Source: Variovorax gossypii (GTDB taxonomy: Bacteria > Pseudomonadota > Gammaproteobacteria > Burkholderiales > Burkholderiaceae_C). From it: a stretch of DNA of 64,000 nt. The number at the start of each line of letters is the position of its first letter. Position 1 is the first letter of the stretch. The notes under the pieces were generated by a model. That model was not told the origin of the DNA, made no database searches, and saw nothing but the letters and a program-made list of their open reading frames with translations. Position numbers and translations under genes: made by a program. Shown here in pieces: positions 52,681-60,553 of the stretch. The stretch spans positions 62,001 to 126,000 of the forward strand of contig NZ_RXOE01000004.1 in the NCBI RefSeq assembly GCF_003965815.1, in the 5' to 3' direction.

Positions 52681-53763
52681 TCAGGCGGCCTTTGCGATCG
52701 GAATCACGGCACTGCTCATGCCACGATAGACCTCCGCCTCGCCGTGCTTCGCGAGCAACTGCATCAGGTGCTTGCGGATCAGCATGCCGGGCCGGTCCGA
52801 CTCCATCGAATACTCCACCCCGCGCCGGCGCGTGTCGACCAGCGCGTCGGGGTCGGTCGACTCGAGGATGTCCTTGTCCTCGCGCGTCACCGCCTCGTCG
52901 AAGTCGATCAGCATCTGCGCAGTGCAGTCGGCCTCGGTGTCGTTGCGGAACAGCCATTGACAAAGCTGCATGCGGCCGTCGTCGATGGGCGTGAAGCAGT
53001 TGATGATGATGTGGCGCACGCCGCTCGGATACTCGATGTCGAGCCGGCGCGAGAACGGCAGGAAATACGCGTTGCGCATGTGGCGCGTGGTGATCGGGTC
53101 GGTCACGCCGCTGATCGCATGGAACTTCACCGGGTTGGTCGCCTCGATGACCGTCTCCGCGTAGAAGCCCGAATCGTTCTCCACCAGCTCGTACTTGCTC
53201 GGCTTCGGGCTCGCGGCCACGCCGAAGGTGGCGCGGTGCACGAAGCTGAAGTGCGAGTTGTCGAAGGAGTTCTCCAGCGCGCGCATCGGGCTGGTCTGCC
53301 ACTCCTCGTAGAACTGGAAGATGGTGCGGTAGCCCGGGTCGTCGAACTCCGGAATCGCCGGAATGTCGGCGATGGGCTCCTCCAGCGCCACCCACGCATA
53401 GCCGTAGCGCGCGGTGCAGCGGTAGGCCGTGGTGCGGTATTCCGGCGAGATCTTCCGGTCGGGCTCGTACTGTGGAATGCGGATGACCTGGCCACTGCGG
53501 TCGTAGGTCCAGCCGTGGTAGCCGCACTGGATCGCGCCGGTGCCGCAGGCCTGGCCTTCGGCGTCCACGCACCAGCCCTTCGACAGCTTCGCGGTGCGGT
53601 GGCAGCAGCGGTCGCGCAGCGCGGCGGGCTGGCCGTCGGCGTCGATGAAGAGGACGATGTCTTCGCCCAGCAGCCTGAAAGGCTTCGGGCCGTTGGCAAG
53701 TTCGGTGAGCGGCATGACGGCATGCCAGAACTTGCGGAAGACGGGTTGTTGGGTGACGAGCAT
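52681..53763 (-). CDS. Rieske non-haem iron oxygenase, catalytic subunit
   Basis: The protein has 360 residues. The N-terminal Rieske [2Fe-2S] site is Cys53-x-His55 and Cys80-x2-His83 (CGYHGWTY). The mononuclear iron site is in LENSFDNSHFSFVH, with Asp168, His171 and His176. GGAAGGAG precedes the start at 53763. Single-component-size alpha subunits like this attack heterocycles, quaternary amines or phenoxy compounds. No ferredoxin or reductase gene is adjacent. It is divergent from an NMT1-type receptor gene, with shared control elements, so the two probably serve one pathway. Confidence 0.9.
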   Translation of the reverse strand: MLVTQQPVFRKFWHAVMPLTELANGPKPFRLLGEDIVLFIDADGQPAALRDRCCHRTAKLSKGWCVDAEGQACGTGAIQCGYHGWTYDRSGQVIRIPQYEPDRKISPEYRTTAYRCTARYGYAWVALEEPIADIPAIPEFDDPGYRTIFQFYEEWQTSPMRALENSFDNSHFSFVHRATFGVAASPKPSKYELVENDSGFYAETVIEATNPVKFHAISGVTDPITTRHMRNAYFLPFSRRLDIEYPSGVRHIIINCFTPIDDGRMQLCQWLFRNDTEADCTAQMLIDFDEAVTREDKDILESTDPDALVDTRRRGVEYSMESDRPGMLIRKHLMQLLAKHGEAEVYRGMSSAVIPIAKAA

Positions 53764-53801
53764 GCGCGGACTCCTTCCGTGGTCGTGTGGGGACGAACTG
53801 A

Positions 53802-54063
53802 AAGAGCAATTTCCTGCCTGGATGCGTGGGGCATCGCGCGGCTGAACGCTTCTACTCTGCGCAGACTGCCTTGCAAGTTGCGCGCCCGGATTGTGGCGCG
53901 ACCGCGCCGCCGCTCCAAGCCCCGGCCCGCAAAGCCCGAGCAAAACACCCGAGCAAGATAGTCGAGAGGGCCCTTGGCATGCGTCGTGCATGACCGGCCG
54001 CAAGAGTAGAAGCGTTCAGCAGCGCACGCACCATGAAAGTGCGCCCGCCCGGAAATTGCTCTT
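53802..54063. promoter_or_regulatory. Mirror-image control elements between Rieske and receptor genes
   Basis: The 375-bp gap carries two elements repeated in inverted orientation. AAGAGCAATTTCC at 53802-53814 returns as its complement at 54051-54063. GCTGAACGCTTCTACTCT at 53841-53858 returns as its complement at 54003-54020. Read toward either gene, the order is the same: the 18-bp element, then about 26-30 bases, then the 13-bp element, then the start codon (38 or 75 bases on). This looks like a duplicated promoter/operator serving both directions. The centre (53859-54002) shows no other clear site. Confidence 0.75.
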
Positions 54064-54138
54064 GAAATGCCCGCCGCCCTTCTTCCTTCACCGGGAAAAG
54101 GCGACCGGATTCAAGACACGAAGCTTCCGAGGCCCCAC

Positions 54139-55161
54139 ATGCAACGTCGATCCTTCCTCGCGGCCAGCGCCGCAGCCATCGCCGCCCCCGCCGTGCTTGC
54201 GCAGAACGGCAAGCTCACCCCGCTCAAGTTCACGCTCGACTTCCGCATCAACGGGCAGACCGCGCCCTTCTTCCTTGCGCTCGCCAAAGGCTACTACCGC
54301 GACGAAGGGCTGGACGTGAGCATCGACACCGGCGCCGGCTCGGTCGCATCCATCACCCGCATCGCCAGCGGCGTCTACCAGCTGGGCCTGGGCGACATCA
54401 GCTCGCTGGTGGAGTTCAACGCGCAGAACCCTGGCACGCCGATGGTGCAAGCTGTGTACCAGTACTACAACCGCGCACCGTTCGTGATCATCGGCCGCAA
54501 GGACCGCGGCGTGAACGGCGACTTCAGGAGCCTCGCGGGCAAGAAGGTCGCTGCGGCGGCCGTCGAATCGACCCGCCGCGCCTGGCCGATGGTCGCGCGC
54601 AAGCAGGGCATGCGCGCCGACGCCTTCCAGTGGCAGACCACCGACTTCAGCGCGCGCGACAACGTGATGGTGCGCGGCGACGTCGACGCCGCCACCTACT
54701 TCCACGACTCGGCCGTCTCGCTCTTCGCGCGCATGAAGCCCGAGGAGCTCTCGGTGCTCAAGTACGCCGACGCGGGCGTCAACCTGTACGGCAACGCCAT
54801 CCTCGCGGGCAGCAACCTGATCGCGCAGAACCCGAAGGTGGTAGCCGCCTTTCTTCGCGCGAGCAACCGGGCCATCGTCGAGACCTTCGCCAACCCGGCA
54901 CCGAGCATCGCGGCCATGCGCCAGCGCGAGCCCATCCTCGATGAGAAAATCGAACTCGAGCGCTGGGGCATCACGGCGCAGTACGTGGGCGCCGCCGACA
55001 CGCGCGGCCACGGCCTCGGCGATATAAAGAAGCTCACGCTGGAGCAGCAGGTCGACGAAGTGGCCGATGTCTTCGGCCTGAAAGTCAAGCCCGCCTCCGA
55101 CGCCATCTTCAACACCTCGATGCTTCCATCGCGCAGCGAACGCTCCCTCCCCAAGGCATGA
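54139..55161 (+). CDS. ABC transporter substrate-binding protein, NMT1/SsuA-like
   Basis: The protein has 340 residues. It has a short signal beginning MQRRSFLAAS (twin arginines) with cleavage at VLA-Q. The mature part KFTLDFRINGQTAPFFLALAKGYYRDEGLDVSID is the NMT1-type receptor fold. It is clearly homologous to the receptor at 4930, but no ATPase or permease gene accompanies it. It may use another system's membrane components. Its stop overlaps the deaminase start (ATGA). Confidence 0.9.
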   Translation: MQRRSFLAASAAAIAAPAVLAQNGKLTPLKFTLDFRINGQTAPFFLALAKGYYRDEGLDVSIDTGAGSVASITRIASGVYQLGLGDISSLVEFNAQNPGTPMVQAVYQYYNRAPFVIIGRKDRGVNGDFRSLAGKKVAAAAVESTRRAWPMVARKQGMRADAFQWQTTDFSARDNVMVRGDVDAATYFHDSAVSLFARMKPEELSVLKYADAGVNLYGNAILAGSNLIAQNPKVVAAFLRASNRAIVETFANPAPSIAAMRQREPILDEKIELERWGITAQYVGAADTRGHGLGDIKKLTLEQQVDEVADVFGLKVKPASDAIFNTSMLPSRSERSLPKA

Positions 55162-55688
55162 ACACCACCAGCAGCAACAACGGCATCACCTACCCCGCGG
55201 AAACCGCGCTCGACGAGCGCGACGGACGCTACCTGCGCAAGGCCATCGTCTGGTCGCACGCGGCGCGCCGGCGGGGCAACCGCCCCTTCGGCTCGGTCAT
55301 CGTCTCGGCCGCGGGCGAGATACTGGCCGAGGCCGGCAACAGCAACACGGAAACGGGCGACTGCACCGCCCATGCCGAGGTCAACGCATTGCGCGCGCTG
55401 GCCGGGCGCAACATCTCGCGCGAGGAGCTGGCCGGCGCCACGCTCTACGCCTCGGGCGAGCCCTGCGTGATGTGCGCGGGCGCGATCTTCTGGTCGAACA
55501 TCGGCCGCGTGGTGTTCGGCATCGACGCCGAGCGGCTGCGCGTGTTCCGCGGCGAGCGGCAGGACCAGCGCGATGCGGAGCTTTCGTGCCGCGACGTGTT
55601 CCGTGCCTCGCCGCATCCCATCGAATGCATCGGGCCGGCGCTGATCGACGAGGCCAGCGCGGCCCACGACGGCGCCTGGAAGACCTGA
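55158..55688 (+). CDS. Zinc-dependent nucleoside/nucleobase deaminase
   Basis: The protein has 176 residues. The cytidine/deoxycytidylate deaminase zinc site is complete: His72-Ala-Glu74 (TAHAEVNAL) and Pro102-Cys103-x2-Cys106 (GEPCVMCAGAI). The layout resembles guanine deaminase and TadA-like single-domain enzymes. Translational coupling to the NMT1 receptor suggests deamination of an imported N-heterocycle. It does not look like the housekeeping tRNA deaminase in this setting, but that cannot be excluded. Confidence 0.85.
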   Translation: MNTTSSNNGITYPAETALDERDGRYLRKAIVWSHAARRRGNRPFGSVIVSAAGEILAEAGNSNTETGDCTAHAEVNALRALAGRNISREELAGATLYASGEPCVMCAGAIFWSNIGRVVFGIDAERLRVFRGERQDQRDAELSCRDVFRASPHPIECIGPALIDEASAAHDGAWKT

Positions 55689-55712
55689 AAGCCGGCGCAC
55701 TAGACTCCCCGG

Positions 55713-56543
55713 ATGCCCTGGCACGCCCGTCTCCATCTTTCCTACCGGCAGGAAGCCTCCCGCACCGTCGCCCGCTTCCGCCATGACGGCCCGCTGCGCA
55801 TCCTGCAAAGCCTGTATCCCGAGGGCGACGCCGTGTGCCACAACGTGCTGGTGCATCCGCCGGGCGGCCTGGTGGGCGGCGACACGCTCGACATCGACAT
55901 CGAGGCGGCCGACGGCAGCCACGGCCTGATCACCACGCCCGGCGCCTCGCGCTTCTACCGCTCCGAGGGCGATCTCGCGCTGCAGCGCACGCGCATCCGC
56001 CTCGAGGCCGGCGCACGGCTCGAATGGCTGCCGCTCGAGGCCATCTGCTACAGCGGCTGCCGCGCGGAGAACCGGCTCTCCATCGAGGCCGCGCCCGGCG
56101 CCGAGCTGATCGGCTGGGACGTGACCGCGCTGGGCCTGCCCAACGCCGGCCAGCCCTTCGAGCGCGGTACCTACCTGCAGCACATCGAGGTGCCCGGCGT
56201 CTGGCTGGAGCGCGGGCGCATCGACGCGGCTGACCAGCGCCTGCTGCAGAGCCCCATCGGCCTCGGCGGCCAGCGCTGCCTGGCTTCGCTCTTCTTCGTG
56301 GCGGGCTCGCCGATCGCGCGCGCCCGGCGCGACGCCCTGCTGGCGCACACGCGCACGCTGCTCGACGCGAGCCCGCTGGCCGAAAGCGCCGGCGCCACCA
56401 GCCCGCACGCCGAAGTGGTGGTGCTGCGGGTGCTGGCGCCCGTGGTCGAACCCGCGATGCAGCTGCTGCGGCAGGTCTGGCAGGCATGGCGCGCGGAGCT
56501 GTGGCGGCTGCCGGCGGCCACGCCGCGCATCTGGTCCACCTGA
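55713..56543 (+). CDS. ureD: Urease accessory protein UreD
   Basis: The protein has 276 residues, with the UreD landmarks QSLYPEGDAVCHNVLVHPPGG, LVGGDTLDIDI, TPGASRFYRS and WLPLEAICYSGCRAENRL. The end LWRLPAATPRIWST is also family-typical. UreD helps deliver nickel to apo-urease with UreFG. Oddly, no ureABC, ureE, ureF or ureG is found on either side; the next gene starts an unrelated operon 116 bases on. It lies 24 bases after the deaminase gene, so it may be cotranscribed with it. Confidence 0.88.
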   Translation: MPWHARLHLSYRQEASRTVARFRHDGPLRILQSLYPEGDAVCHNVLVHPPGGLVGGDTLDIDIEAADGSHGLITTPGASRFYRSEGDLALQRTRIRLEAGARLEWLPLEAICYSGCRAENRLSIEAAPGAELIGWDVTALGLPNAGQPFERGTYLQHIEVPGVWLERGRIDAADQRLLQSPIGLGGQRCLASLFFVAGSPIARARRDALLAHTRTLLDASPLAESAGATSPHAEVVVLRVLAPVVEPAMQLLRQVWQAWRAELWRLPAATPRIWST

Positions 56544-56659
56544 GGCCGTTTCGCCCTGCCCCGGGGCCTCGGGGATGAATCTGTAGGCACCGTCTGACGG
56601 ACAGCCGCCGCGCAAAGGCGCACTCTGGCCCCTTGCCCAGCGGATGACGAGGATCGGCC

Positions 56660-57544
56660 ATGCCTGTTGACGACACCCCGGACACCCTTCACCGCCGACT
56701 GGCGCGGTTCAACGCCGCACGGCTGAGGCCCGGCATCCCTTCGCTCCGGTGGAAGGAGGAGCTGGAGCATGAGCATGCCTGCCGCCTGCTCGAAGGCGAG
56801 TACGTCGAAGGCCTGCGCGCCACCGTGCAGGCGGCCGCGTCGGCTGCCTGCGGCAACGCGGCGCATTTCGTCGCCTGGTTCGAGTCGCTGGCGCACAACG
56901 GGCCGGGCCAGGGCCACCCGCTGTTCGACTGGCTGGCGCATGAGGCCACGCTGCCGCAGATGCGCTGGTTTCTCACGCAGGAGGCCGCGGGCGAGGCCGG
57001 TTTCGAAGACCTGCTTGCCTACGCCCAGGTCAAGTTGCCGCCGCAGCCCAAGCTGGAATGCGCGCGCAACTTCTGGGACGAGATGGGGCACGGCAAGCAA
57101 AGCGCCATGCACGGCCAGATGCTGGAGCAGATGGTGCGCGAGCTCGACCTGCACCCGGCCATCGACACCACCGTGTGGGAATCGCTGGCACTCGCCAACA
57201 CCATGGTCGCGCTGGCCACCACGCGGCGCTACGCCTTCCACGCCATCGGCGCGCTCGGCGTGATCGAGCTCACGGCCCCCGGCCGCGTGAAGCAGGTAGC
57301 CGCCGGCATGCAGCGGCTGGGCCTCGGCGGCCGTGCGCGCGCCTACTTCGACCTGCATGCGGCGCTCGACGTGTCGCACTCCCGCGCGTGGAATCGCGAG
57401 GTGATCCTGCCGATGGTCGAGGCCGACCCGGCCTGCGGACAGTTCATCGCCGAGGGCGCGCTGATGCGGCTCACCTGCGGCGAACGCTGCTTCGAGCGCT
57501 ACGGCGCCGAGCTACGGCAGCCGGAAGAGGTCGCCGCATGCTGA
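56660..57544 (+). CDS. Haem-oxygenase-like diiron oxidase (iron-containing redox enzyme family)
   Basis: The 294-residue all-helical protein carries the pattern of the 'iron-containing redox enzyme' family (PF14518-like; relatives UndA, BesC and SznF). Candidate metal ligands are Glu108 (FLTQEAAGE), Glu141 and His151 (NFWDEMGHGKQSAMH), Glu203 (GVIELTAPGR), and His233, Asp237 and His240 (YFDLHAALDVSH). Such enzymes use O2 to hydroxylate nitrogen, cleave C-C bonds or desaturate. No signal peptide. It opens a tightly packed four-gene operon; its stop lies seven bases inside the methyltransferase gene. Confidence 0.85.
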   Translation: MPVDDTPDTLHRRLARFNAARLRPGIPSLRWKEELEHEHACRLLEGEYVEGLRATVQAAASAACGNAAHFVAWFESLAHNGPGQGHPLFDWLAHEATLPQMRWFLTQEAAGEAGFEDLLAYAQVKLPPQPKLECARNFWDEMGHGKQSAMHGQMLEQMVRELDLHPAIDTTVWESLALANTMVALATTRRYAFHAIGALGVIELTAPGRVKQVAAGMQRLGLGGRARAYFDLHAALDVSHSRAWNREVILPMVEADPACGQFIAEGALMRLTCGERCFERYGAELRQPEEVAAC

Positions 57545-58485
57545 ACGCGGCCGACGTGCTGCGCCAGGTGGCGGCCACCGGCTACCGCTTCACCGCGGTC
57601 ACGCCGCTGACGCACCAGCGCGTGCTCGCGCGGCGCGGACGCGAGCCGGGCGCCACCCTGCGCGACATCTTCGGCTGGAACCTGCCCTTCGAGACGCGCG
57701 CGCTGCCGCCCGAACTGCTGGCCGGCATGGAGCGCGCCGGCATCGTGCGGCGCGAGGGATCGCTGCTGCGCAGCACGGTGCGCATCGCCAGCCTGGGCGA
57801 CGACCTGTTCTTCCACTCGGCCTATCCCACGGTCGAGGAGAACGCCGTGTTCTTCGGCCCCGACACCAGCCGCTTCGCACGCTTCATTGGCCATGCACTG
57901 GCCTCGCGCAAGGCGCAACGGCAGTCTCTTCGAGTGCTCGACGTGGGATGCGGCAGCGGCGCCGGCGGTATCGCGGCAGCACGCGCGCTGGCGGACGCAG
58001 GTACGGCGGCAACGGTGGTGATGAACGACATCAACCCGCTCGCCCTTCAGTACACGGCGACCAACGCGGAGGTGGCGGGCATCGCCGTCGCGCTCGCACA
58101 GGGAGATGCGCTGTCGGCGGTCGATGGCGACTTCGATCTCATCATGTCGAACCCGCCCTACCTCGACGACGCCGCGCAGCGCGCCTACCGCCACGGCGGC
58201 GCGCGGCTGGGGCGGGCGCTCAGCGTGCGCATCGCGGCCGAGTCGCTGAAACGGCTCGCGCCGGGCGGGCAGCTGCTGCTCTACACCGGCGTGGCGATGG
58301 TCGACGGCGAGGACCCCTTCCTCGCCGAGATGCAGCCGCTGCTCGCGGCACCGGGCCTGGCCTGGTCCTATGCCGAGATCGACCCCGACGTGTTCGGCGA
58401 GGAGCTGGAACGGCCGGTGTACGCGCACATCGACCGCATCGCCGCGGTCGGCCTGGTCGCCACCCGCGCGGCGGAGGCAGCCTGA
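57538..58485 (+). CDS. Class I SAM-dependent methyltransferase
   Basis: The 315-residue protein has the SAM motif LRVLDVGCGSGAGGI at about residues 131-145, an acidic loop VVMNDINPLAL, and the catalytic NPPY tetrad at 205-208 (LIMSNPPYLDD). NPPY is typical of N-methyltransferases acting on glutamine, adenine or similar planar amide/amine groups (HemK/PrmC-like). The N-terminal 100 residues form a separate small domain. It overlaps the oxidase gene by seven bases and the ATP-grasp gene by one (TGATG). A natural-product or protein substrate is possible. Confidence 0.85.
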   Translation: MLNAADVLRQVAATGYRFTAVTPLTHQRVLARRGREPGATLRDIFGWNLPFETRALPPELLAGMERAGIVRREGSLLRSTVRIASLGDDLFFHSAYPTVEENAVFFGPDTSRFARFIGHALASRKAQRQSLRVLDVGCGSGAGGIAAARALADAGTAATVVMNDINPLALQYTATNAEVAGIAVALAQGDALSAVDGDFDLIMSNPPYLDDAAQRAYRHGGARLGRALSVRIAAESLKRLAPGGQLLLYTGVAMVDGEDPFLAEMQPLLAAPGLAWSYAEIDPDVFGEELERPVYAHIDRIAAVGLVATRAAEAA

Positions 58486-59579
58486 TGGCCGCCGGGCTCG
58501 ACCTCGGCATCGACACCGCCCGGCTCGCCGTGGTGCGCGAGTGCAGCGTGCTGGAGCGCATGCCCAAGTGGCTCATCTGCGTGCCGCTGGTGGTGCAGTG
58601 GCTGTGGCTCTCGGTGCGTTACGGCGGCGCCACCGTGCCCACTGCCGCCAATCCGCACATCACCTCGGGCGGGATGGCCGGCGAAGGCAAGCTCGAGTAC
58701 TTCCGGGGCATGGGGCCGCTGGCGCGATCGGTCACGGCCGAACACGTCGGGGTGCTGAACGACGGCACGGCCACCGAAGACGCGCTGCGGCAGGCCATGG
58801 CCGCCAGCGGCCTCGCGTTTCCCGTGGTCGCCAAGCCCGACCTGGGCCTGTGCGGCTACGGCGTGCGCCTGGTGCCCGACATGGCGGCGCTGCTGGCCTA
58901 CCTGGCCGTCTTCCCCGCGGACGAAACGGTGGTGCTGCAGCGCTACCTGCCGCAGGAAGGCGAAGCCGGCATCTTCTACGCCCGCGATCCGGTCACCGAC
59001 GAGGGCCGCGTCATCGGGCTGGCGCTGCGCTACTTTCCCCGCGTGACGGGAGACGGCCGCAGCACCGTGGCGCAGCTCGTGGCGGCCGACGTGCGCGCCC
59101 GCCGCATCGCGCGCTCGCCGCGCCACCAATGCAGCGTGCCGCCGGACAGCGTGCCCGCCGCCGGGCAGCAGGTGCGGCTGGCCACCATCGGCTCGACGCG
59201 CGTGGGCGGCCTCTACCGCGACGGCGCGGCGCTCGTCACGCCTGAGCTGGTGCGCGCCATCGACGCCGTAGCTCGCGACATGCCCGACTTCCGCTTCGGG
59301 CGCTTCGACGTGCGCTACGAAAGCCTGCGCGAGCTCGGCGCCGGGCGCGGCTTCACCATCATGGAAGTCAACGGCGCGGGCTCCGAGGCCATCGAGGCGT
59401 GGGACCCCGACATCGGCGTGATCCAGGGCTTCCGCATGGTCTTCGCCAAGCAGCGGCTGCTGTTCGCCATCGGCGCGGCGCAGCGCAGGGCCGGCGTGAA
59501 GCCCATCGGCCTGCTCGCGCTCGCGCGGCTCAACCGGCGGCAGAACCGGCTGGTCGACCGCTATCCACCTTCCAACTGA
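58485..59579 (+). CDS. ATP-grasp domain protein
   Basis: The protein has 364 residues. ATP-grasp features: FPVVAKPDLGLCGYGVRLV (nucleotide-binding lysine and glycine-rich strand, about 110-128), VVLQRYLPQEGEAGIFYARDP, RFGRFDVRYESL, and the metal-binding IMEVNGAGSEAIEAWDPD near residue 290. Members join a carboxylate to an amine or thiol through an acyl-phosphate. A hydrophobic segment at about 28-46 may associate it with the membrane. Translationally coupled to the methyltransferase. The substrate is unknown. Confidence 0.82.
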   Translation: MAAGLDLGIDTARLAVVRECSVLERMPKWLICVPLVVQWLWLSVRYGGATVPTAANPHITSGGMAGEGKLEYFRGMGPLARSVTAEHVGVLNDGTATEDALRQAMAASGLAFPVVAKPDLGLCGYGVRLVPDMAALLAYLAVFPADETVVLQRYLPQEGEAGIFYARDPVTDEGRVIGLALRYFPRVTGDGRSTVAQLVAADVRARRIARSPRHQCSVPPDSVPAAGQQVRLATIGSTRVGGLYRDGAALVTPELVRAIDAVARDMPDFRFGRFDVRYESLRELGAGRGFTIMEVNGAGSEAIEAWDPDIGVIQGFRMVFAKQRLLFAIGAAQRRAGVKPIGLLALARLNRRQNRLVDRYPPSN

Positions 59580-59608
59580 GCACCTTCCGACCGAGTCGTC
59601 GCACGCAC

Positions 59609-60430
59609 ATGGACATCACAGCCCCGCACGCCCTGCCTCACCGCTCGCCCACGCCCCTCGCGGCCGTGGCGCCCGTCCTGGAAACCCGCTGGGCCGATTG
59701 CGAGGAGGACGTTCGCGAAGCGCAGCGCCTGCGCTTCTGCGTATTCGCGCAGGAGATGGGCGCCCGGCTGACGCCGCCCGAGGGCACGCCGCCCGGGCTG
59801 GACGCGGACCGCTTCGACGCCTTCTGCGACCACCTGCTGGTGCGTGCCGTCGATCCGGTGCACGGCCCCGGCCCGCTCATCGGCACCTACCGCGTGCTCA
59901 CGCCGGAGGCGGCGCGCCGCGCGGGCGGCTTCTACACCGACACCGAATTCGACCTGGCGCCGCTCGCCCCGCTGCGCGGCAGCGCGCTGGAGCTGGGCCG
60001 CTCCTGCGTGGACGCCGACTGGCGCTCGGGCAGCGTGATCATGGCGCTGTGGACCGCGCTCGGGCAGTACATGGTCGACCACGCGCTCGACACCATGATC
60101 GGCTGCGCCAGCATCGGGCTCGACGACCAGGGCACGGCCGCGGCGCGGCTGTGGCACCGGCTGTGCCGCACCCACCTAGTGGAGGAGCGCTGGCGCGTGG
60201 AGCCGCGCATCGCGCTGCCGCTCGATGCTGAGCCCGACACCGATGCCGACAGCGACCTGCCTCCTCCCGCCACGCCGCCGCTCATCAAGGGCTACCTGCG
60301 CTGCGGCGCGCGCCTGCTCGGGCCGCCCGCGCTCGACGTGGCATTCAACACCGCCGACCTGCCGCTGATGCTGCGGGTGGACGAGGTTTCGCCGCGCTAC
60401 CGCCAGCATTTCTTCGGCATTCAGGCGTGA
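59609..60430 (+). CDS. OlsB-like GNAT N-acyltransferase
   Basis: The 273-residue protein resembles L-ornithine N-alpha-acyltransferase (OlsB) and related acyl-ACP-dependent GNAT enzymes. Landmarks: VREAQRLRFCVFAQEMGARL, FDAFCDHLLVRAVD, LIGTYRVLTPEAARRAGGFYTDTEFDL, ALELGRSCVDADWRSGSVIMALW and LIKGYLRCGARLLGPPALD. OlsB forms 3-hydroxyacyl-ornithine, the lyso form of ornithine lipid. No OlsA-type O-acyltransferase is nearby. It is 29 bases after the ATP-grasp gene and likely ends the operon. Another amino acid could be the acceptor. Confidence 0.85.
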   Translation: MDITAPHALPHRSPTPLAAVAPVLETRWADCEEDVREAQRLRFCVFAQEMGARLTPPEGTPPGLDADRFDAFCDHLLVRAVDPVHGPGPLIGTYRVLTPEAARRAGGFYTDTEFDLAPLAPLRGSALELGRSCVDADWRSGSVIMALWTALGQYMVDHALDTMIGCASIGLDDQGTAAARLWHRLCRTHLVEERWRVEPRIALPLDAEPDTDADSDLPPPATPPLIKGYLRCGARLLGPPALDVAFNTADLPLMLRVDEVSPRYRQHFFGIQA

Positions 60431-60553
60431 ACACGGGCACCTGAACGGCAACGCGAAGACGGCGCAAAACGGGCGCGAAAACGGCGCCGAAAGGGCAGCA
60501 GGAGCGCTTCGGATACAGTCCCGCACCAGCCCGCCTCAAGACCTGCCGCCAGC

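Noticed and set aside
53975..53990. Sigma-54-like match TGGCATGCGTCGTGCA upstream of the NMT1 receptor
   Set aside because: GG and GC dinucleotides are correctly spaced, but the match has deviations at conserved positions. No sigma-54 activator is nearby, and such matches arise by chance in GC-rich DNA.
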